Shown here: positions 1 through 9,193 of the stretch, one piece after another
Numbering within the stretch: position 1 is the first letter of the stretch
How the letters are laid out: the number at the start of each line of letters is the position of its first letter
Virus record (IMG/VR): IMGVR_UViG_3300027739_000014
Span: 1 to 56,040 of that record
Length of the DNA: 56,040 nucleotides
Direction: 5' to 3' (one strand)
From: a virus
Position numbers and translations under genes: made by a program
Notes under the pieces: generated by a model
What the model saw: the letters and a program-made list of their open reading frames with translations, nothing else
Told to the model about the DNA's origin: nothing
The model's database searches: none

Positions 1-310
1 ACGCCCGCCCAGGACGAGGCGGGTCGCACGCTCTCCAGATCGCTCGAGAACATGCTCCCATCGGTAAAAACTCGTAGTGTAGGCTCGCTCGGGCCCGTGA
101 TGCCGAAGGCGCCGAGCGCGGCGTCCTGGAAGTCACGATGCTCGGCGGTCCAGGGCTGTCGCGCGGCCTCGGCGCCGGTCTCGCCGTCGGCTTCGGAGTC
201 CCAGGCCAGCAGCGAGGAGCAGGAGAGGAGGAGGATCCAGATCATCGGGCCTCCAGTCCTGGCATGCAGGTGCGGTCGAGCGCGAAGACCCGCGCGTAGG
301 CATCGAAGGG
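1..310. other. GC-rich segment foreign to the rest of the contig
   Basis: The first 300 or so bases are strongly GC-rich (runs such as gcgcggcctcggcgccggtc), while everything after about position 315 is AT-richer phage DNA. The change is abrupt, between roughly 297 and 325. The segment also carries a classic Shine-Dalgarno site (ggagg on the minus strand near 250-254), which the phage genes do not use. I infer a chimeric assembly join or contamination from a high-GC bacterium rather than a biological insertion. It interrupts the giant phage gene, so the true end of that gene is not in this window. Confidence 0.7.
3..245 (-). CDS. 5' end of a lipoprotein gene in the foreign GC-rich segment (partial)
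   Basis: Reading leftwards from an ATG at 243-245, the product starts MIWILLLSCSSLLAW and continues with an acidic, Ala/Glu-rich sequence to the window edge. The hydrophobic start followed by LLLSC fits a lipoprotein signal peptide with Cys9 as the lipidated residue. A ggagg sequence sits at a normal distance before the ATG. GC-rich third positions fit a high-GC Gram-negative such as a myxobacterium or proteobacterium (inference). By chance it lies in the same frame as the giant phage ORF, so automatic callers would fuse the two. About 81 codons are visible and the end is missing. Confidence 0.45.
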   Translation of the reverse strand, partial: MIWILLLSCSSLLAWDSEADGETGAEAARQPWTAEHRDFQDAALGAFGITGPSEPTLRVFTDGSMFSSDLESVRPASSWAG

Positions 311-3300
311 AGCTCGTTTCTTGGCTCGTAAAACTGGCGCTGGTACTTGGACTTTGTATCGTATTGCTTAATGTAATAAACGGCTTCCTTCCTTTCCTTA
401 ACTCATCCACTATTAAAGGAATGACATGCTTTACTTTAATAGCGAGAAGCAACTGATTGACGATATTGAATACCTTGCTGAAATATGGATAGTTATCAAC
501 ACCCATATTAACAGTTCCCTTCTTAATCCCTGCACTTTCTCCCTCTTTCTTTACCTCTTTATCCAGGGCCTCGATAACCGGCTTGATATGCTGTCTCTGG
601 AAGTCAATTATTTCGTGCATGATCTTGGTGACAGCATCATAGTCCTTGCGTAACTGCTGCCCAAGTTCCGGATTATAGAACATACTACCCTCTTCATCAT
701 TGCCAAGAACGTACCAGTTCCTTTCAATGTTCTCCATGTTGAGTTGTCTCCGGGTGAACTGTATGCTCTCTGCAAGCTGTGAGGATATTATTTCCTGTAA
801 TGCAGGACCACCATTGACGATGGCGGCTACCAGGTCATCATAGGACATATTTGCCTCTCTCAGCACCGTTTTCATGGCATAGATTGGTAGGTTGTCCGGC
901 CTTTTAGCGAATGTGGCAGACAAATAGACCCCACCCCTCGTTCTCTGTATAAACTCCTTAAAAAAGTTACCCGTGTTACTGGATCCGGAGGCATCATGGC
1001 TCTCATCCATGATGAAAATTGCGTTTGGAGCAATATTCAAGAAGAAATCCCTTCTTTTTAGGGCATTACCTTTATCAGTATTGAACTGCGAATATGTTGC
1101 CAGGACAAAATTAGTACCCTTCGGAAGCTCTCCTGTCTTTAACATTTGTTCATACTGCTTCTCACTCCAGATAAACATGGCCTCTTCCGTATTAGGCTTG
1201 TAGATCTTAGTCTTTTCTCCCTGATCTTCTTTGTTAAGTATGAATGGTATGTAATTCGGCTTGCCTATGTCGAACAGGTCCCGGTACATATCGGTGAATA
1301 GATTTGCTGTCTTGGTTATGAACACCGGTATGTATCCATTCTCAATAGCATACGATATCACCCCTGCAGCGATCCTTCCTTTTCCTACACCTGTCTGATC
1401 TCCGATAATCGTAGCATCTCCGTTCTCTATATTGAATACGGACATACCAATACCATCAATCTGTGATCCATAAAGCGCGGCAGACAGGTCATCAAGACTG
1501 TTGTACTTGAGTTTTTCCATGACATACTGATCTATGTCACCGACCTCTGCCCTTAGTTGCATAAGTGCATCCTCAAGTTGTTGCGCCATTGCACCAGGCA
1601 CCATCTCGTTTCCGGAAGGTGTTCTGCTCAGTGGCACATACGGAATGACTGCATCTGTCTCCCGGTCTATCAGACCGAGGGATCTTCCAGTACGCTCAAT
1701 AGGTTCTCTAGGCTGCTCTGGTGGTAGATCTCCTGGACTTGCCGGAGGTTGAACTGCTCCACGATCTCCGGTTTTCCGCTTAAACGGGTTCTCAAGGCCC
1801 CGAAGTGGCTTGTCATCTGTGGGCAACGGAGTATCTGGTCCACCTGGGCGGTCAGGCTCGTTTCCGGGACTTGGTTTATGTACATCTCCAGAAGTCGGCT
1901 TCTTTGTTTCTCCGGGACGTTCGCTAGGAGGGCCAGGTACCTCTCCCGGAGGGGGCTGTACAGGTCCGATATCTTCTGTATTCTTTGGGATGGATGAATT
2001 TCTACCACGAATAATCGTACTGTCTCTTCCGATGGCATCCATCTTGGATTGTAAAATAGCTTTTTCATGTGGGTCTGTCGTTATCTTGATTATTCTGTCA
2101 TAGAGTTCTGTCCATCCGGGGACAGGATTATCTCTCTCTGTTCTCTGTGGAGCAATACCTTCAAATGCCGGCTTACGGCCATTGATGAGGATCAGTCTGG
2201 TGGGATAAGAGGTTCCCATCTTTGAATAAAGCTCACCAGGGATCTGTATTACATCCTCTACATAGAAATTTGAATACAGCCAGTTAAAGAATTTGAGATC
2301 TCCCCCGGTCATGTATCCGTCTTTGTCGTATTTCGTATGATCACCTATAATGACTGATGCCTTGCCTTCGTCTGCAAGGTTCTCAAGTGCCATAGCTACC
2401 ATGTAGTGCGTACCTGAGAGTGTATAAGAATATTTCCCTGCTCCCTTGAAATCCCCTGTAACCTGTAATCCAAACGGAGGATTGGTATTGATGGCATAGA
2501 ATAGCGGATGGTCAAACTTATCCTTCAGGCTTTCCCTGGCATCGTAGTTACTCGCGCGATATCCCTGCGATACAAGACTACTGAACCGGTTGGGATCAAT
2601 CTCATTGATGCGGACATTCTTCTGGTTAGCAAAAATCACCAATGCTCCGTGACCACCGGTGGGATCCAGTATTGACTGCACTACATCGGAGTTGGTATAA
2701 ACTCCCATCATATACCCAAGGGGTACGGGTGTGCTGTATTGCTGTAATTCCTTGACCTGGCTCGTTGCAAACCTGTCCTGTAATGGAAATGTATCATAGA
2801 GGGCAACAATGCGGTAGAAACGATCTGAGATCGTCAGAGAGGCATTTTGGGCAATACGTTTTGCCAACATCGTCAGAGCCATTTCTGCCTGATCCCTTAT
2901 CGTGGTCAGATCCGTGATGCCAAACTCATCTTTGGCCATCCTCTTCAAATCTCCGGCATTGCCAATAGATACCCCATTATTGAGATAATATGCGATCCTG
3001 TTGGTGAAGAGATATTTTTTGAGATCTATCAGTTTCTTTTCTCCCTCTTTGATAGCCTCTTCAAGCTGAGTTATCCTTCTGACAATCTTCTCAGGTTTGG
3101 TCCTTTTGTCTCCTTTGGCTATTCTCCGGGCCTCTTGACCTATAAATAACAGAAGATCTCTTGGTGCTATTCCCCCAAAGTGATGCTGTAAGAAACGATA
3201 TGAGCCAATAGCATCCCAATCCATTCCTATATGAGCCATCCATCTCTCTACCTCATTCTCCAGGCGAAGAACATCGGCAAGTAATTCGGCCGGCACGTTT

Positions 3301-6300
3301 GCCATAATGTACGGCTCCAATGAATCACCAGTGCCATCTGCCTTATCCAACGTAGCAAAGATTGATCCTGATGTTATTCTGACCGGATCCCTTGGAACGA
3401 ACTGAATCTCTCCATACTTAATCTGTAATTCAAGTTTTCGTTCTTTTACGCATTCTTTAAGGTTCTCCAGATCGTTCTCCAGTGTCAGTCCTCTTGATGG
3501 TTTTACCGTTGCCCTGCTCCGGATCCATGTAGCCATATCCGGATCGCCAAGTTTCTCAAACTCCTGGGCAACCTCATCATAAGCCTTTGTTCTCTTCGGA
3601 TCGTTATACGGCGGTTCCGGGATTACTTCCTTAACACGGCCTTCGGCAATTCCCTTGCGTAAAGTATCCAGCTTTGCATAGGTGAGGGGATTTCCCTCAA
3701 TAGCCACCACCTTCATCGGGAAGGTTTGCTCTTCTGCAAACAACCCGTCATGGGCCTTGACTTTCTGAAAATACTCTGTCTCTCCCCACTCTTCAACGTG
3801 GCGTATCTCTATGGTCATGCCATTGGGTACACGAAACTTCTTCCCTACCACATCGGAGAAATCATCCTCTGGTTCTTCCGGTGCGTTCATCTTGGCCATG
3901 AGATTGTCCAGATCTTCTTTTCCAAAACTTCTGACCTTCTGGAATTGTTTGGACATTTTCTCCATAACATCTTCCGGCGCATCCATAGATACTGCACCAT
4001 ATCCCTGTTTGAGAAATGGCATGAGTTTATCCAGGACCGGTGCATCTACTTGAGGAATGATCTGTTCAAGCATATCCTCAAAGTCAGTTATCCCGGCATT
4101 GGCAAACTTGCGAACCATGTCCGAAGCGATATTCCGAAGTTGTGTCTTAAGCGCATCGTCCTCACCGCCACTCTCCATGCCAAACCCTGCTGCCGGGGGA
4201 CCTCCCAAAAGATTAAGGAGATCCTTCATGTCCTTGAGATCCTTGGCTACATCTACTTGCTTTTTGACTGGCTTGGTTGGCCCTTTAACTGGTTTACTCG
4301 GGCCTTTAGTCTCAGGAACCGGAGGGCCTCCTGTTGGAGCTTCAGGTTCTTCTCCACCATAGAGTCTGGCTTCTTCTGCTGCCCAGTCTGCTTCAAGTCG
4401 TTTTCTGGCTTCATGTTCTTCTGCTATTGCTTGTTTGTATAACTGAATTTCTTTCTCGTCAATGATACCGGCCTTGGCCGCCTCATTTACTGTCTCCAAT
4501 GTCAGACCACCATACCTCTCAACGAATGTAGTGAATTTGGCATCCTTAATAAGATTGGTGTGTTCTTCGATTGAGACAATTATTTTCGTATCACCATCTC
4601 CTTTAAACACCATCTCACCCCTCTGATACATCTGTTTCAGAGCATCCATGAGATACTGGCTGTGCTGTGTGCCTTTTCCGGATAATAAGATCTTTGCCGC
4701 TTTTGCAAGACCTACCTCTCCCATAGAAGGTGCATCAATACCATATAAGAACTCCCATGACTTTGCCATAAATCCGACAAAATCCTTCAGTCCGGGTTCT
4801 TCTATGGATGTCAGGGTGTCGTATTCTGGCTTTACGCTTATTCTCCTGGCCTTTGAGCCACCTTCATTAAAGACAGTGATCTTCCTTCCCTCAACCTTGA
4901 ACGTGTAGCCTATCTCATTTGACAGGCTATTTATGCGCGGTATTAGCTTGGACTTGGCACTCTTGCTATTGGTGGAGTTATATTCCTCCATAAGAGAGAC
5001 AAGTTCATTATTGGCATAGATCCTTCTTGCCTCTTTGTTCTTTGCCTTTTCTGCAAGATCTTTCTCGGTTGTTTTCTTCTCCTCTTCTGTCTCCGGTTTA
5101 ATTCCACCGGCTTTTTCCCATAACGCAAATTGGCGATCCCATTCCTGTACTGTAATAGGAAATTCCTCGCCTGTTTCCATGTTTCTTACTATCCAACCCT
5201 TATCAGTTGTATCTAGTTCAGAGTTCTCAAAATCAATGGTGCGGAATTGCTGTTCTTTCTTTGCTCTGAATAAGATATCTCCATTTGGCTTTTCTTCTAG
5301 ATCAAAGAACTTCTTTAGTTCCTCAAATATTTTTGGTACTTCTACCTGGTTATTCCGTGACTCCTTCTTTGAAATCAATCCGGCAACATCCTTGGGCAGA
5401 TTGCCCATTGCGTATTTAATGATGTTAGTGGCCAACCCCTGCTTTTGCTCGTCTGTAACGGTGCTTAATAATCCCATTGAAAGGAACTTCTCTCCGTCAA
5501 TATCAATGACCGGCTTCTTTAGTGTCAGTGATGATGCCTCTGTCTCACCATCTGGAGTATATACGATGTACTTATAATCGTTCTTACGATCAAGTATGTT
5601 TGGCTTATACTGGTCCGGGAACTGTGGCTCTGCGGCAGGCGTTACTTTTGGTGCCTCTTTTTCTGGAGTAATTGTAACGGGTTCCTCTCCCTTGCCAATA
5701 AACTCATCAACACTCTTATCGAAGATCTCACCGATGCTCAGATCCTTTATCTCCTTTGTAGGATTGTTAATCTTTCCCCAAGCAAGTTCAACGATGTCGT
5801 TTATATCTTCTTGACTGAAATCACCCTTGGCCTTAATACGGCTCTCGATCTCCGGCATTGATTCAAGGATATAATCCTGCAGCTCTTTCTCAAACTTTAA
5901 ACCTAACTGCTTTTTGGCATATTCGATCTTAGCAATCTCATCCCGGTATGCAGCTCTCTCTTTTCTGCCCTCTCTTCCCTGGAACTTCTCTGCCTGTTTC
6001 TCTATATCTGCGATCTGCTTATCATAAGCCTCTGTTTGCTTTGTAAGCGTTTCCTGTGCCTTGACAAGATTACCCAGAAAATCCTTTGCCGGTGTCTCCA
6101 TGATCTTGCCCGGCTCTCCGTAAGTATATTCCTTTTTGAGTTTTTCCGGAAGTTCAACCGGCTCCATGCCGGCTTTCTTCATCTCGGCTCCCTCTGCCTC
6201 CAGTTGCTTTAGCCTCTTCTCTATTTTCGTAGGCTCTGGTGTCTTGACATAGAACGCACCTGTTGACTTTCCAAGTCCTTTTGCGGGTGGAGGCCCTGCC

Positions 6301-9191
6301 GGTAATGCCTGGAAATCCTTGCCGTAATAACCTTTCTCTGCAAGGACCTCATTGAATACCTGTAATCTCTCGTAATGGTTCTCAAGTCTTAATGCAAGTT
6401 CAAGTCTGCTGCCAACTTTATAGTAAATGTCAGCCTTGACATCTTCGGCCAGAGCCTTTACACTCTTGCCTGTCTCGATATCTATCAGATCAAATCCAAC
6501 TACTGTGCCTCTCTTGGTCTTTAATACTTCATTCACTTCATAATACACATCATCCATCTGAACAACATCCATCGGTTTAACATCTTTTAACGATGATGTT
6601 TTCAGAGTAACAAATCCGTCAAATGCCGGATCGTTATTCATGTTCTCCAGCACCTTGATGGCATCCCTGTTGGCATCAACGGCCATTCTGAGAACGCTTA
6701 CCGGCATTTTTTTGGCATATTCCTCTGTCTCTGCAATCCTTTGCATCTTCAGATCTTTACCAGTGATAGGTTCCTTGGTCATATCCAGCCACCGGTAGAG
6801 TTCTTTTGCAGTATCAGTATATCCTTTTTCGTCTGCAGTTCTGGCAGCATTGAATACCTTGGCTCTCATTTTAGGATTGAAATATCCTGTCCAAGATGCG
6901 CCTCCGCTTTTACCCCACTTGGCTCCAAGGGGTGCTGTCATGGCTTTTTGGCTCCCGGTAGTCAAGGCTCCCATGCCTCCGAAGAAGATACCATTGACAG
7001 TAAGTTCCATCAGGACCCTTTTCGTTACCTCATCGAGATTAGGATAGAGATTATTCATCTCTTCTTTGATCGTGCTATCAGAGAGTAGCGCATTTGCCAT
7101 CGCTGATGTAGCTAATCCGGCCTCCATACCCACCGTTGCACCTACGGCACTCTTATATGCCATATCAATGAACGGTTGCAGGATATTGCCCCATTTGCCC
7201 CTTAATTTGACTTCTGGCAGAAATAGATGTGCGGTATTGATACCGGTCATAAAGCCTGGTGTCATACCCATCATCCCTGTGAAGGCTGCTTCATCTATGG
7301 CAGATGAGATAACTAAACCCTTAAGTTTACTCACACTGGTTGGTTTGACCTCGCTGATCACCTTCCATCCGGTAGGCACCGGGTCTGCAAACCTCAATGT
7401 TCTGGTAAGAGGCTTACCGGCCTCTTTCAATACAGGGTTCTCAATTATCTTCGTGCCATACCTTAATTTACTGATTAATGGTGCAGACTTCAATACGTTT
7501 GTGGCACCACCTATGAGCATAAGCATCGGAAGGTCTGCCATAAGACTTCCGGAAAACGACATGGTTTGCTCAAGGAACCCCGGAGTTATCTGGTCAATCT
7601 CTTCGTCTGTCCAGCCTATACCTTCCCTCATGCCAAGTTCACCCATCTTCTGAAGGATAGTCTGCTCCGTTACCCTGCCTGATATTGGTGTTTCTTGTTT
7701 GGATATCCCCTTAAGGATTGCATCGCCCATGACCTCAAACTGATATTTGGCATCCTTCTTAATGTCCATAGGGCCTTCGTTGGCATAGTACATCCTAGAT
7801 GCAGCTTCAAACATAGCTGTCTTTTCGTACTTCATCTTTTGGGCGTTCTCCATTGCCGGAGAGATTGGGGCCGGCCTAAACCCTACTGTCCGGGCAGCCT
7901 GTTGTGGATCAGCATAGGGTGTTGATGCTTCTTTATACTGTTTTTCAAGCCTTGCATATTCCTCATCCCAAAACTTCTTCTCAACAAACGCATCATTGAC
8001 GATCTGGTGCAGCCTTTCCTTATCTGAAGGATTACTCGTTATTGATCCAGTAATGTTTTTATCAGTATCAATACTCTCATTAAAATCATTGATTTCTTTT
8101 TCAAGGTCTTTCTGCACCTTGATAAGATCAATCTGGGCCTTTTTCCACTCATCTACCTCCGGACTGGTGGCGATTAATGCTCCCTTCAAAGAGTCCTGTG
8201 CGGCCTTCCTCAGTTCCTCGACTTCAGCATAAGCCTCCATCAACTGATCCTGTTTGAGATCGAGTTGTTCTTTCTTCTTTGATAATGGATGGTCCGGTGA
8301 TGATGCTATTGCACCATTGCGGAGTTGCTCCATGTACTTATTGATAAGAGCCAACTGATCTGCATCGGCCTCTGTCTCCGGCTGTAATTTCCTCTGGCCG
8401 GTAACGGGGTCAATGAACGTGCCTGGTTTGGCATCTTTGACATAAGGTTGTGCTTCCTGTTGTACTGCCTGTTCGAGTTTTATGGGATCCCATTTCTCCT
8501 TTAACTTATCAACCATGCTTCTGTTGGCAGTATAATGAAGCATGTCCAGTAACCGGTTACGGTCCTCTTTCGGAATACCCTGCTCCTTAAGGTATTTCTC
8601 AACCTTCTTCTTTTCTCCAAACCCTTCGGTCAGGACATATTGTTCGGGATTGGTCTTGATATAGTTATAGTCCGGATGCTCAAGCAATTTGGGGATTACT
8701 CCGGCTATCTTTTCTTCATTTGCGCGGACTGCCTGAAATGCTTCCGCGGACTTATTGAGATAAGTATCACTGATTACCGGCTTGATTGCGTCTTGCCGGG
8801 CATAGAATTGATCGTAGATTTGCGATTTGTCCACAAAATCTGGATAATCCAGTTCCGGAACGACTGGCTCTTGTTCTTTTTTTTTTGACAGACTGAGTTT
8901 AGCGATATTACTATCAATGAACTTTTGCCTTAATTCCTTGATGGTGTTTACATCTTTAAGGCCCATCTCATTATAATAGGGTGTTGAGATACTGTCAAAA
9001 AACTTCCCAAGAGTATTGCGCTGACTTACTGAGTCCTGGCGATATAACCGTTCATCAGCAAAGAACTGGTCCTTATCTCTCTGGTAAAGGTCTTTTTTTA
9101 CCTTAAGAACATCAGGAGTATAATCTTGTGTCGGCTGATCAACCGGAAGCTCCGGTGCCGCCACTTCTTCTTTTTTGCGCTTTTTATCCAT
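3..9191 (-). CDS. Giant polyvalent virion protein: N6-adenine methyltransferase plus Strawberry-notch-type helicase (DarB-like, 3' truncated)
   Basis: One uninterrupted frame starts at ATG 9191 (MDKKRKKEE) and is still open where the foreign GC-rich DNA begins near 310, giving at least about 2,960 codons. The N-terminal 500 residues are charged and coiled-coil-rich. Around residues 540-745 lie Gly/Ala/Met-rich hydrophobic stretches. Near residue 2175 is a methyltransferase motif I (DPTGGHGAL) and near 2235 motif IV NPPFG, as in gamma-class N6-adenine DNA methylases. A Pro-rich linker (about 2370-2500) leads to a Walker A GDQTGVGKGR (about 2599), a DESH box (about 2730) and SATFAKRP (about 2760), the pattern of Strawberry-notch helicases. 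The helicase C-terminal half is lost. This architecture is known in giant phage proteins such as P1 DarB, which travels in the virion and protects incoming DNA from restriction. Its place at the end of the late operon after internal proteins fits an ejected protein. Catalytic activity is inferred only. Confidence 0.85.
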   Translation of the reverse strand, partial: MDKKRKKEEVAAPELPVDQPTQDYTPDVLKVKKDLYQRDKDQFFADERLYRQDSVSQRNTLGKFFDSISTPYYNEMGLKDVNTIKELRQKFIDSNIAKLSLSKKKEQEPVVPELDYPDFVDKSQIYDQFYARQDAIKPVISDTYLNKSAEAFQAVRANEEKIAGVIPKLLEHPDYNYIKTNPEQYVLTEGFGEKKKVEKYLKEQGIPKEDRNRLLDMLHYTANRSMVDKLKEKWDPIKLEQAVQQEAQPYVKDAKPGTFIDPVTGQRKLQPETEADADQLALINKYMEQLRNGAIASSPDHPLSKKKEQLDLKQDQLMEAYAEVEELRKAAQDSLKGALIATSPEVDEWKKAQIDLIKVQKDLEKEINDFNESIDTDKNITGSITSNPSDKERLHQIVNDAFVEKKFWDEEYARLEKQYKEASTPYADPQQAARTVGFRPAPISPAMENAQKMKYEKTAMFEAASRMYYANEGPMDIKKDAKYQFEVMGDAILKGISKQETPISGRVTEQTILQKMGELGMREGIGWTDEEIDQITPGFLEQTMSFSGSLMADLPMLMLIGGATNVLKSAPLISKLRYGTKIIENPVLKEAGKPLTRTLRFADPVPTGWKVISEVKPTSVSKLKGLVISSAIDEAAFTGMMGMTPGFMTGINTAHLFLPEVKLRGKWGNILQPFIDMAYKSAVGATVGMEAGLATSAMANALLSDSTIKEEMNNLYPNLDEVTKRVLMELTVNGIFFGGMGALTTGSQKAMTAPLGAKWGKSGGASWTGYFNPKMRAKVFNAARTADEKGYTDTAKELYRWLDMTKEPITGKDLKMQRIAETEEYAKKMPVSVLRMAVDANRDAIKVLENMNNDPAFDGFVTLKTSSLKDVKPMDVVQMDDVYYEVNEVLKTKRGTVVGFDLIDIETGKSVKALAEDVKADIYYKVGSRLELALRLENHYERLQVFNEVLAEKGYYGKDFQALPAGPPPAKGLGKSTGAFYVKTPEPTKIEKRLKQLEAEGAEMKKAGMEPVELPEKLKKEYTYGEPGKIMETPAKDFLGNLVKAQETLTKQTEAYDKQIADIEKQAEKFQGREGRKERAAYRDEIAKIEYAKKQLGLKFEKELQDYILESMPEIESRIKAKGDFSQEDINDIVELAWGKINNPTKEIKDLSIGEIFDKSVDEFIGKGEEPVTITPEKEAPKVTPAAEPQFPDQYKPNILDRKNDYKYIVYTPDGETEASSLTLKKPVIDIDGEKFLSMGLLSTVTDEQKQGLATNIIKYAMGNLPKDVAGLISKKESRNNQVEVPKIFEELKKFFDLEEKPNGDILFRAKKEQQFRTIDFENSELDTTDKGWIVRNMETGEEFPITVQEWDRQFALWEKAGGIKPETEEEKKTTEKDLAEKAKNKEARRIYANNELVSLMEEYNSTNSKSAKSKLIPRINSLSNEIGYTFKVEGRKITVFNEGGSKARRISVKPEYDTLTSIEEPGLKDFVGFMAKSWEFLYGIDAPSMGEVGLAKAAKILLSGKGTQHSQYLMDALKQMYQRGEMVFKGDGDTKIIVSIEEHTNLIKDAKFTTFVERYGGLTLETVNEAAKAGIIDEKEIQLYKQAIAEEHEARKRLEADWAAEEARLYGGEEPEAPTGGPPVPETKGPSKPVKGPTKPVKKQVDVAKDLKDMKDLLNLLGGPPAAGFGMESGGEDDALKTQLRNIASDMVRKFANAGITDFEDMLEQIIPQVDAPVLDKLMPFLKQGYGAVSMDAPEDVMEKMSKQFQKVRSFGKEDLDNLMAKMNAPEEPEDDFSDVVGKKFRVPNGMTIEIRHVEEWGETEYFQKVKAHDGLFAEEQTFPMKVVAIEGNPLTYAKLDTLRKGIAEGRVKEVIPEPPYNDPKRTKAYDEVAQEFEKLGDPDMATWIRSRATVKPSRGLTLENDLENLKECVKERKLELQIKYGEIQFVPRDPVRITSGSIFATLDKADGTGDSLEPYIMANVPAELLADVLRLENEVERWMAHIGMDWDAIGSYRFLQHHFGGIAPRDLLLFIGQEARRIAKGDKRTKPEKIVRRITQLEEAIKEGEKKLIDLKKYLFTNRIAYYLNNGVSIGNAGDLKRMAKDEFGITDLTTIRDQAEMALTMLAKRIAQNASLTISDRFYRIVALYDTFPLQDRFATSQVKELQQYSTPVPLGYMMGVYTNSDVVQSILDPTGGHGALVIFANQKNVRINEIDPNRFSSLVSQGYRASNYDARESLKDKFDHPLFYAINTNPPFGLQVTGDFKGAGKYSYTLSGTHYMVAMALENLADEGKASVIIGDHTKYDKDGYMTGGDLKFFNWLYSNFYVEDVIQIPGELYSKMGTSYPTRLILINGRKPAFEGIAPQRTERDNPVPGWTELYDRIIKITTDPHEKAILQSKMDAIGRDSTIIRGRNSSIPKNTEDIGPVQPPPGEVPGPPSERPGETKKPTSGDVHKPSPGNEPDRPGGPDTPLPTDDKPLRGLENPFKRKTGDRGAVQPPASPGDLPPEQPREPIERTGRSLGLIDRETDAVIPYVPLSRTPSGNEMVPGAMAQQLEDALMQLRAEVGDIDQYVMEKLKYNSLDDLSAALYGSQIDGIGMSVFNIENGDATIIGDQTGVGKGRIAAGVISYAIENGYIPVFITKTANLFTDMYRDLFDIGKPNYIPFILNKEDQGEKTKIYKPNTEEAMFIWSEKQYEQMLKTGELPKGTNFVLATYSQFNTDKGNALKRRDFFLNIAPNAIFIMDESHDASGSSNTGNFFKEFIQRTRGGVYLSATFAKRPDNLPIYAMKTVLREANMSYDDLVAAIVNGGPALQEIISSQLAESIQFTRRQLNMENIERNWYVLGNDEEGSMFYNPELGQQLRKDYDAVTKIMHEIIDFQRQHIKPVIEALDKEVKKEGESAGIKKGTVNMGVDNYPYFSKVFNIVNQLLLAIKVKHVIPLIVDELRKGRKPFITLSNTIQSPSTSASFTSQETSSLRCLRAGLRARPHLHARTGGPMIWILLLSCSSLLAWDSEADGETGAEAARQPWTAEHRDFQDAALGAFGITGPSEPTLRVFTDGSMFSSDLESVRPASSWAG

Positions 9192-9193
9192 GT

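Noticed and set aside
52-456. Plus-strand reading of 134 codons at the left end
   Set aside because: It crosses the GC-rich/phage junction, and its hydrophobic part arises from the antisense of phage coding sequence; no supported start.
1670-2068. Minus-strand reading of 132 codons within the giant gene
   Set aside because: It lies in another frame over the Pro-rich linker; the giant frame, with conserved motifs on both sides, stays open through it.
3726-4442. Long plus-strand reading (238 codons) opposite the giant gene
   Set aside because: Antisense shadow: the minus frame contains continuous charged protein sequence, the plus reading has no recognisable domain or leader.
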